This document shows positions 5,858 to 12,200 of a stretch of DNA of 14,864 bases, piece by piece (position 1 is the first letter of the stretch; each line of letters opens with the position of its first letter). The stretch comes from Thermoplasmata archaeon (GTDB lineage Archaea > Thermoplasmatota > Thermoplasmata > Thermoplasmatales > Thermoplasmataceae). The DNA lies in NCBI GenBank assembly GCA_021819605.1, contig JAKAQT010000023.1, positions 1 to 14,864 on the forward strand. The letters run 5' to 3'. The notes under the pieces are model-generated. The model had not been told where the DNA came from. It ran no database searches and saw only the letters and a list, made by a program, of their open reading frames with translations. Made by a program: the position numbers and the translations under genes.

Positions 5858-7750
5858 TCACCGGGAATATCCCGTAAAATCCTTGCCAAGAACCTCGGCG
5901 AACCATCTGCTGTCGAGGACCTCAAGAAATTTCGAAAGCCTGTTCCGGCTCTCCCTGAGAATGAGGAAATCGTATTCCTCCTTTCCAAGAGGTATGAAAT
6001 CCAGCCCGTACATTACAGCAGCCTGCCGTATTGCGACACCGGCATCTGCCCTGCCGCTCCATATGGCATTGGCAACCGCATAGTGTGTTTTTACCTCGTA
6101 AGTGAACCCCCTGATGTCCTTCCCGCTTATGCCCGATGACGAAAGCATGCTGTCTATGAGGATTCTGGTACCGGATCCCGGGTTCCTGTTGACAAATGAT
6201 AGCCCATGGGAGACTATGTCCTCCAGCGACCTTATTCCGTGAGGATTTCCCGGCCTGACCAGTATTCCCTGTTCCCTGGTGTATCCCTTAACAAGTTCTG
6301 CCTTCTCCATGAGATCATGATCGGCGGAGAAATCATTGTATTTCATGCTTGCCGGATTCAGTATGTGGACTCCCGCCAGGTCCGCTTCCCCGCTCCTCAT
6401 TGCCTCAACTCCTCCCGTGGAGCCAATGTTGATCACCTTGACATTCACTGAGATTTTCCGGAATATTGATTCAATGGCAATATCGTGGCTTCCAATGAAT
6501 GTGAGGTCTGGAACCTGCACATCGTCTGAATAGAGTGACACCTGGACCCTCTCTCCGGCTTCAATGTACGGCCTGTTGCCATATGCCGACATATAGCCGT
6601 CGGACCTCATGATCCTGGAAACCGATCCGGAATCGCCCAGGAGAGGATAAGCCACCATGGATTCCCTCTGGATCAGGCTCACCGGCACAAGATTTGTCTT
6701 TCCCTGCGCCAGGTGCAACCTGACGGGCACAGTGGCGGAAACCTGCCTTGTTTTCCTCCCCATGCCGCATGCCCTCAGGAGAGCAGGGAGGAATACTGTG
6801 TCAAATACCATGATGGCAGAAACCGGAAAACCGGGGAGGCCTATGATCGGTGTATTTCCCATCATGGAGAGAAGCGTGGGCTTTCCCGGCTTGACCTCCA
6901 CGCCGTGAAAAACAATGCCCGGCCTGAACTCCGCAAGAACGTCGTATACCATGTCGCCTTCCCCTGCCGATGTACTTCCGCTTGTTATCACGGCATCATT
7001 TTCCGCGGAGAGCTCTGCTACCGTTTTCCGGATTGCTTCCCTGTTATCCTTCACAATTCCGTGGTAGGTGGCCTGGAAAGCCGGGTACTGCCTGAGTATG
7101 GATTGCACCGCAGCGCCGTTGGATTCATACAGCCTTCCGGGAATCAGTTCATTACCGGGCTCCAGCAGTTCATTCCCTGTGGAAAGTATGGCAATCCGCA
7201 TTTTTCTCCTGACGCTGACTGACCGTATTCCAACCGAGTGCAGCACGGCAATCTCCCTTGATCCCACAGTGGTGCCGGCCCTGAGGATGAGTTCCCCCCT
7301 GGAGAGATCAGATCCGGCCTGGGAGATGTTCTCCCCGGGCTCAACTGACCGAAATACCTCTAAGATCTCTCCCTTCTGGCGGGTGTACTCAACCATGACC
7401 ACAGAATCCACCCCAACTGGAATCACGGCACCCGTGGCAATTCTTATGCATGTGCCGGGTGAATGCATTTCAAGGGCAGGTTCCCCTATGGATGCCGAAC
7501 CTGCGATCCTCAGCGTTACTGGCGTATCCTGGTCCGCTCCCTCCACGTCCTGCGAGCTTACGGCAAAACCGTCCACCTCTGACCTGTCAAAGGGAGGGGA
7601 ATCCATGCCCGAGAATATATCTGAATCCAGCACCCTGCCCTGGGCGTCCACGGCATCAATCCTCTCTGATCCGGTTATGCTGCCAATGCTCTCGGCAGCA
7701 AGCCGCTTTGCCTCTTCCATTCCAACAAGCTTGTGAAATATCAGTGCCAT
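5858..7750 (-). CDS. moeA: MoeA molybdopterin molybdenumtransferase fused to a C-terminal periplasmic-binding-like domain
   Basis: Two-part protein of 630 residues. Residues 1 to about 408 are MoeA, which inserts molybdate or tungstate into adenylylated molybdopterin. Landmarks are PPFDRSEVDGFAV (52-64, D60), ILSTGNELLEPG (188-199), TSGSTSAGEGD (256-266, D266), EVKPGKPT (285-292) and GLPGFPVSA (304-312). Bacterial MoeA usually has TGG in place of SGS and GNP in place of GFP. Residues from about 412 to 630 are a PBP-like domain of the kind often attached to archaeal MoeA: GSHDIAIE (420-427), STGGVEAMRSGEADLAGVHILNP (444-466), NRNPGSGTRILID (521-533) and AIWSGRADAGVAI (562-574). That domain may sense or bind a ligand such as the oxyanion, but there is no signal peptide, so it acts in the cytoplasm. 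Its ATG overlaps the TGA of the upstream moeA (TGATG), so the two are translationally coupled. Confidence 0.95.
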   Translation of the reverse strand: MALIFHKLVGMEEAKRLAAESIGSITGSERIDAVDAQGRVLDSDIFSGMDSPPFDRSEVDGFAVSSQDVEGADQDTPVTLRIAGSASIGEPALEMHSPGTCIRIATGAVIPVGVDSVVMVEYTRQKGEILEVFRSVEPGENISQAGSDLSRGELILRAGTTVGSREIAVLHSVGIRSVSVRRKMRIAILSTGNELLEPGNELIPGRLYESNGAAVQSILRQYPAFQATYHGIVKDNREAIRKTVAELSAENDAVITSGSTSAGEGDMVYDVLAEFRPGIVFHGVEVKPGKPTLLSMMGNTPIIGLPGFPVSAIMVFDTVFLPALLRACGMGRKTRQVSATVPVRLHLAQGKTNLVPVSLIQRESMVAYPLLGDSGSVSRIMRSDGYMSAYGNRPYIEAGERVQVSLYSDDVQVPDLTFIGSHDIAIESIFRKISVNVKVINIGSTGGVEAMRSGEADLAGVHILNPASMKYNDFSADHDLMEKAELVKGYTREQGILVRPGNPHGIRSLEDIVSHGLSFVNRNPGSGTRILIDSMLSSSGISGKDIRGFTYEVKTHYAVANAIWSGRADAGVAIRQAAVMYGLDFIPLGKEEYDFLILRESRNRLSKFLEVLDSRWFAEVLGKDFTGYSR

Positions 7751-8985
7751 CAGTAAACATCTCCTGTGAGCGTTATGTCCACGATCTCTTCTTCCTCCAG
7801 CCCCTCCCTGTTCTCCGGAATCACGGTGATGCCGTTTGAAAGGAGCAGAGACGACAGTATGCCAGACCCGGTAATCCGCAACGGGTCAGCGACAAGCCCA
7901 TTCTCCGTGTTCCTGACCCTGACACGCAGGTATGACCTCATGCCGTCCCTGTTGGCAACTCTTTCTGTCATGGCTGCCCTTACCACCATTCTGGTGCGCT
8001 TCAGTCCTGTCTGCATTGCCAGGTACGGATCCAGGAATGCCTCCAGGGAGATCATTGCGGCAACGGGCAGGCCAGACACTGAGAATACAGGCTTCCCGCC
8101 AACATCATACAGTGATATGGTTCGGCCAGGCCTTATCATTACTCCACCAAATACCATTTCGCCCATCCCGTCAAGCACATCAGTCACAATGTCCCTGGAA
8201 CCCAGGCTTGTGCCGCCAGTCACGACCAGAATGTGGTGCTTGCCGATTCCTTCTTCTATGGCGGACCTTATTTCTGCAGGATCGTCCGGCACAACACCCA
8301 GATCGTCCGTCCTCATGTATGCGGATGAAAAATAAGACAGAAGCAGTGGCTGGGTTGTGTTCCTGACGCCCATTCCCGGCATGATCTCATTTCCTGTTGA
8401 GATTATGCCCATTTCCATGATTGAAAAGACCTCCAGCTTCTCTATCCCCACGGCAATGCAGGCCGCTATGTGCTGTGCCCTGATGATCTCCCCGCTGCCG
8501 ACGATCTTCTGGCCGCTGGAAATGTCCTCACCGACACGTGACACGTTTTCGTACTTCCTCACGGACCGGAACACCCTGAGGGAATTTCCGGACCTTTCAG
8601 CATATTCTGCCATAACCACTGCATCTGAGCCTTCAGGCATCTCCCCTCCGGTGTATATCTCATATGCCTGACCATGGTTTATGGATGCTGTACGGGTTAG
8701 CCCGGCCTCAATCTCCCCCTTCACTTCAAGGGTTATGAAATTGTATTCCGAAGCTCCGGATACGTCCGATGATATCACGGCATAGCCGTCCACGGCGCTC
8801 CTGTTGAATGACGGTGAATTCTCTCCTGAATAAACATCTGCTGCAGAGATTCGCCCTGCGGATTCACGTACAGGGATCATTTCGGTGGCGATCCTGCCCC
8901 ATTTCCTTCCGGCCAGACGTTCCACAGCAGTGGAAAATGCCATGAGGCTGCCGAAACCCTGCATCTTTCTCCGGTTGCCTCCCAT
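7750..8985 (-). CDS. moeA: MoeA molybdopterin molybdenumtransferase, stand-alone paralogue
   Basis: Second MoeA, 411 residues, the usual length without extra domains. Signatures: SPSFNRSAVDGYAV (57-70, D66), IISTGNEIMPG (194-204), VTGGTSLGSRD (255-265, D265), MIRPGRTISL (283-292; canonical KPGKP reads RPGRT), SGLPVAAM (304-311) and a complete domain IV, GSGILSSLLLSNGITVIPEN (373-392). With the fused paralogue downstream this gives two MoeA proteins in one operon. In Pyrococcus a similar pair has been proposed to divide W and Mo insertion, and the same may hold here (inference). Later starts at M8 or M15 would still keep the family domain. The TATA-like box sits about 26 bases before the ATG at 8985, which fits leaderless initiation there. 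MFS ends 37 bases upstream on the same strand. Confidence 0.95.
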   Translation of the reverse strand: MGGNRRKMQGFGSLMAFSTAVERLAGRKWGRIATEMIPVRESAGRISAADVYSGENSPSFNRSAVDGYAVISSDVSGASEYNFITLEVKGEIEAGLTRTASINHGQAYEIYTGGEMPEGSDAVVMAEYAERSGNSLRVFRSVRKYENVSRVGEDISSGQKIVGSGEIIRAQHIAACIAVGIEKLEVFSIMEMGIISTGNEIMPGMGVRNTTQPLLLSYFSSAYMRTDDLGVVPDDPAEIRSAIEEGIGKHHILVVTGGTSLGSRDIVTDVLDGMGEMVFGGVMIRPGRTISLYDVGGKPVFSVSGLPVAAMISLEAFLDPYLAMQTGLKRTRMVVRAAMTERVANRDGMRSYLRVRVRNTENGLVADPLRITGSGILSSLLLSNGITVIPENREGLEEEEIVDITLTGDVY

Positions 8986-9003
8986 TGAATTGAATTTTTG
9001 TAC

Positions 9004-9014
9004 AGTATTAATCT
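9004..9014 (-). promoter_or_regulatory. TATA-like promoter of the moeA operon
   Basis: On the minus strand GATTAATACTG (about 9003-9013) is centred about 24-26 bases before the ATG at 8985. It lies in the 37-base gap after the MFS gene. It suggests moeA and moeA-PBP can be transcribed independently of the exporter, and it supports the first ATG as start. Confidence 0.5.
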
Positions 9015-9022
9015 CTATCGAT

Positions 9023-10432
9023 TCACCGCCCCCTGCTCTTCAGGAGGGATGTGGCAGCACCAACAAGGCTTAGTATGGCCGAAATGAGCATCACGGTGCG
9101 GAATCCCTGAGAAAAGCTGCTGAAATACTGGGGAGTTATTGTAACAACAGTGCCGGAAAACATGCCCACCGTCAGCGACCTTGGTATGTAGGCGGATATT
9201 ATCATTGTCGCAAGAACAATACTGAACAGCTGGCCTGTAAATCTCATTGTTCCAAGGAATCCCGATGCAGTCCCGGAGTTGTCCCGTGATACTGAACCCA
9301 TTACGGAATTTGTGTTTGGTGCCGAGAATAAACCGAACCCTATGCCAATTATTCCCAGAAGGGCAAGTATGTTTGTCCTGGTGAGGGGATGAATGAAATA
9401 GAGTCCCAGGAATGAGAGGCCTATTATCAGCATTCCCGCCGAAGCAATTGATCTTGACCCGAACCTGTCTGAGAGCTTTCCTGCAACCGGCGACAGTGCG
9501 ACCATGAACACGGGCTCAGGAAGTATCAGTATGCCGGACATGAAGGGGCTCACGTGAAGTATAACCTGCAGGTAGATTGAGAAAATGAACACTATGGAGA
9601 ATGTGCTGAGATAATTGAGAAGTGCTGTGAGATTTGATGCGGCAAAAGTCCTGTTTCCCCGCAGCATCTCCACCGGGACTGCCTCACCTGCCCCATGTGT
9701 GCCGTACCTTATGAACAGTATCAGGAAAACCGCTGCAACTGGCAGAATGTAAGCTGATCTCAGGAAACCTGTCACATCCCCAAGCGCTACATAAGCAGTC
9801 AGTGAAAGTATTGTTCCGGCAAGGAAGGCCGGGCCCATGATCCCTGATGCTGTTGTACTCCTCCTTATCTCAATATTCCTCATGCTTACGGCTGATAGCG
9901 CCAGGGCTGCAAGGCCCACTGGGCCAGAGAATAGGAATACAGATCTCCACCCGGTGAACTCTATGAGGATACCTCCCAGAAACGGGGCAAAGGTCAGCCC
10001 CAGGTACACAGACATTGCATTGATGCCCAGAGCGAAGCCACGGCCTCCGCGGGAATACACATAACTCACTATGGCAGTTGAGTTTGTGCTCAAGACTGCT
10101 GAGCCAAGTCCTGCCAGGAATACCATGGCAATGAGGAATGCATATGATGCAGAGAATGAGGCAGCAATGGAAGCTATGGCGAATATTGCAAGACCGGCCC
10201 GGAAGATCCTCACCCTCCCCACATTGTCCGAAATCCTTCCAAAGAATATCATGAAGGAGGCCAGAGGGATGAGGTAAACCATGGGTATCAGGGCCACCTG
10301 CACGAAGTCCAGGTGGAATGAGACACCAATCCGTGGGACCGCAAATGCAATGGCACTTGAAAGAAACGGGGTTACGAATGCAGAAATGGAGGTTGTTGTG
10401 AGCACAAGCCTCCTTGAGACTGAATCATTCAA
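9023..10432 (-). CDS. MFS exporter, DHA2 (EmrB/QacA-like) family
   Basis: Inner-membrane drug:proton-type antiporter of 469 residues with about 14 hydrophobic segments, the DHA2 arrangement. Motif A is seen as GRISDNVGRVRIF at 65-77 in the loop between segments 2 and 3. The motif C-like region GLTFAPFLGG is at 145-154, followed by GWRSVFLF at 161-168. The substrate cannot be inferred; exporters of this type handle hydrophobic compounds, metabolites or metals complexes. The start is TTG at 10432, directly preceded by an in-frame stop codon. A GTG nine codons later, with AGGAGG three bases ahead, is a credible alternative that would remove only the short N-terminal tail. It lies 69 bases after the EamA gene and 37 before moeA on the same strand. 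A perfect 12-base palindrome sits in its promoter region. Confidence 0.92.
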   Translation of the reverse strand: MNDSVSRRLVLTTTSISAFVTPFLSSAIAFAVPRIGVSFHLDFVQVALIPMVYLIPLASFMIFFGRISDNVGRVRIFRAGLAIFAIASIAASFSASYAFLIAMVFLAGLGSAVLSTNSTAIVSYVYSRGGRGFALGINAMSVYLGLTFAPFLGGILIEFTGWRSVFLFSGPVGLAALALSAVSMRNIEIRRSTTASGIMGPAFLAGTILSLTAYVALGDVTGFLRSAYILPVAAVFLILFIRYGTHGAGEAVPVEMLRGNRTFAASNLTALLNYLSTFSIVFIFSIYLQVILHVSPFMSGILILPEPVFMVALSPVAGKLSDRFGSRSIASAGMLIIGLSFLGLYFIHPLTRTNILALLGIIGIGFGLFSAPNTNSVMGSVSRDNSGTASGFLGTMRFTGQLFSIVLATMIISAYIPRSLTVGMFSGTVVTITPQYFSSFSQGFRTVMLISAILSLVGAATSLLKSRGR

Positions 10433-10444
10433 TCAGATCGCCAT

Positions 10445-10473
10445 CGCATGCATGCGTTCTCTACACATTAACA
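10445..10473 (-). promoter_or_regulatory. Promoter of the MFS gene with a 12-base palindrome (candidate operator)
   Basis: On the minus strand a TATA-like TTAATGTG (about 10463-10471) would start transcription near 10442. The perfect palindrome CGCATGCATGCG at 10445-10456 falls between TATA box and predicted start, a place where a dimeric repressor could block the promoter, as is common for drug-exporter genes. No regulator gene is adjacent. Seen: the palindrome and its position. Inferred: its function. Confidence 0.4.
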
Positions 10474-10501
10474 GTTCCTGCCTATGTTCACCCTGAAGAT
10501 A

Positions 10502-11377
10502 TCAGGATGATCCGTTTCCTGCATTTCCCTCCGGCACAACAACGGATATCCCGCCCCTGATCCTTGAAAGGGAAATTCCTGTGAACATGACCGCAACACC
10601 TGCAATGGAGAATATTCCCGGAATCCTTGATGTCATGAATGCTTCCAGCACAACGGTGAAAATGGGCACGCTGAATGCAAGGACCGTTATGCGGTTCACC
10701 TTGCTTATGCGTATCATGTAATTCCACAGGAGGAACTGGAGAGCACCCCCAAGCGTCCCCATCCAGGCGAGATCAATGAGAAATCCTGTGGTGATCCTGA
10801 GATGGAAATCCAGGGGGCTCAATGCAAGCATTATTCCTGCACCCACGATGAACTGTGTTGCATTCACTGCCACAGGGTCCTGATCCTTGAGCTTCCTGTA
10901 GAACACCGTGAATGTGCCCCAGAAAAATGCGTTTATGACTGTCAGTACCATTCCTACCAGGGTAAAGCCGGAAAAAAGCGGTATGCCGTATACAAGAACT
11001 CCGGCAAAACCTATGGCTATTCCAAGTATTTCCATTCTTGAAGGCTTCTCCGATACCAGAAGAAAAGCTATTGGAAGAGAGAAGAGAGGCATTGAATAGC
11101 TCAGGACAGCTGATTCTGATGGAGAAACGTAGAGAAGGCCGCATGCCCAGAACACTGTGCTTGTCACTGTTACTGCTGAGAGGAACAGGAGGCTCCTTGT
11201 CAGTATGATTCGCCGTGATATTGAAAGCAGCATTGCCCCGGCTATGAGATATCTCAGTCCCATGAAAACAAAGGGCGATGCGAATACGAGCCCATCCTTG
11301 GCAAAGAAGTACGAAAAGGCGGTAAATACAACGTAAGGCAAAAGAAACTTGAGTTCCTTCAACCATGGGGTGAGCAT
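10502..11377 (-). CDS. EamA/DMT-family permease
   Basis: Drug/metabolite transporter-superfamily protein of 291 residues with ten predicted hydrophobic segments in two EamA repeats (about 10-125 and 145-275), the usual size. Supporting segments are the first-repeat VSPSESAVLSYSMPLFSLPIAF pattern followed by SEKPSRMEILGIAIGFAGVLV, and the second-repeat FSVPIFTVVLEAF with SIAGVAVMFTGISLS. These proteins usually export amino acids, metabolites or toxic compounds; the substrate is not readable. The start is the ATG at 11377, with a modest TATA-like GAAAATACC about 30 bases upstream (about 11406-11414). It precedes the MFS gene by 69 bases on the same strand. A polar tail after about residue 275 is cytoplasmic by prediction. 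Confidence 0.9.
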   Translation of the reverse strand: MLTPWLKELKFLLPYVVFTAFSYFFAKDGLVFASPFVFMGLRYLIAGAMLLSISRRIILTRSLLFLSAVTVTSTVFWACGLLYVSPSESAVLSYSMPLFSLPIAFLLVSEKPSRMEILGIAIGFAGVLVYGIPLFSGFTLVGMVLTVINAFFWGTFTVFYRKLKDQDPVAVNATQFIVGAGIMLALSPLDFHLRITTGFLIDLAWMGTLGGALQFLLWNYMIRISKVNRITVLAFSVPIFTVVLEAFMTSRIPGIFSIAGVAVMFTGISLSRIRGGISVVVPEGNAGNGSS

Positions 11378-11556
11378 TTCCCCGGCTAAAGCTTTGCCAT
11401 AGCCGGTATTTTCACTTTCTCCTTCCAGAAAATGCCCTCACAGAAATTCTATTGTTAAGAATTAATGATTAAGATAATGCCATGTTGTGAGCAATGCCAC
11501 GGAATCCATGATATATCAGGAGCTATATTCATAAGTCGGCAAGGAATAACATAACC
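11378..11556. other. Divergent intergenic region between the EamA and ACT-like genes
   Basis: This 179-base stretch is the largest gap in the window. It is AT-rich, especially around 11445-11480. It carries the promoter-like boxes of both flanking genes. I see no tRNA, convincing small gene, or long repeat in it. Confidence 0.6.
11523..11534 (+). promoter_or_regulatory. TATA-like promoter of the ACT-like gene
   Basis: CTATATTCATAAG at 11523-11535 is centred about 28 bases before the ATG at 11557. The expected transcript begins at or next to the start codon. No Shine-Dalgarno sequence precedes the ATG, consistent with leaderless translation. Confidence 0.55.
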
Positions 11557-12123
11557 ATGACGAAGATCAATGATGCCGTGAAACTTGTGGTGAAGGAAAA
11601 TCCGCTCTATGCCACCATGATTAAGAGCGGCCTTGTTAACTATGCAAATCTTGCCAGGAAGATCCAGCCAACTGTGGAGAGCATGACGGAAAAAGATGTG
11701 AAGATCAACACCCTTGTGAAGAGCCTCACCCAGATAAAGCCAGAAACCACGTGGGGCAAGCAGATAGATCTCCTGAGGAATTCCAAGCTCTCACTGGATT
11801 ACAAGTACAAGGAGAAGCTTGTGTCAAGGCCTGAGGAGATAGACAGCAATGCCATTGTTGCGGTAAGGACTCCCCATGGATTCAAGTGCCTCATGGGAGG
11901 GATGGATGACGGCGATCTTGCCCTCATAAAGATAGAGCTTCCGGAAGATGCGTCCAAAAGTCCCGGGCTTACACTCTTTGTGGTGGAATACCTCATGCTG
12001 CAGAAGGTGAACATCGAGAAGATATACAGGTTTGACACGGAGATCATACTGACAGCCAGGCAGGAGGACGCTGTCAAGATTCTTGAGCACCTGAGCAACC
12101 TCATCTACAGATCCAAGGTCTAG
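11557..12123 (+). CDS. Conserved archaeal protein with helical N-terminus and ACT-like C-terminal domain
   Basis: 188-residue soluble protein without signal peptide or membrane segments; the precise function is unknown. The N-terminal 60 residues are helical and contain ENPLYATMIKSGLVNYANLA (about 14-33), a pattern also found in uncharacterised archaeal proteins with a similar layout, where it resembles a small winged-helix or helical unit. The C-terminal part has alternating strands and helices: IVAVRTPHG (near 100-108), ALIKIELPED, LTLFVVEYLMLQKVNIEKIY and TEIILTARQEDAVKILEHL. This resembles ACT domains, which bind amino acids in regulators and enzymes. A ligand-sensing regulator is therefore plausible, but this is inference. 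It is monocistronic: own promoter in front, hairpin plus T-run terminator behind. Confidence 0.8.
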   Translation: MTKINDAVKLVVKENPLYATMIKSGLVNYANLARKIQPTVESMTEKDVKINTLVKSLTQIKPETTWGKQIDLLRNSKLSLDYKYKEKLVSRPEEIDSNAIVAVRTPHGFKCLMGGMDDGDLALIKIELPEDASKSPGLTLFVVEYLMLQKVNIEKIYRFDTEIILTARQEDAVKILEHLSNLIYRSKV

Positions 12124-12138
12124 TCTTGGCCCTTCTAG

Positions 12139-12170
12139 GTGTGCCTTAACGGTTCAGGCACACTGTTTTT
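12139..12170 (+). terminator. Hairpin plus T-run terminator after the ACT-like gene
   Basis: GTGTGCCT (12139-12146) pairs perfectly with AGGCACAC (12156-12163) around a nine-base loop, followed at once by TGTTTTT (12164-12170). This looks like a bacterial-type intrinsic terminator; in archaea the T-run alone can terminate. The T-run also overlaps the weak TATA-like box (TTTTTATT, about 12166-12173) expected for the CoA-transferase gene starting at 12201. Confidence 0.55.
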
Positions 12171-12200
12171 ATTCAACCTGCCGATGAAAGCGGGATATAA

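Noticed and set aside
6713..8366. Several long plus-strand frames (up to about 220 codons) opposite the two moeA genes
   Set aside because: They are antisense shadows: rich in Pro, Ser and Arg, without family motifs, whereas the minus strand encodes full-length MoeA proteins with all signatures.
10773..11366. Minus-strand frame of 197 codons overlapping the EamA gene in another frame
   Set aside because: The EamA frame has ten membrane segments and family motifs; the alternative frame has none and a Cys/His/Arg-rich random composition.
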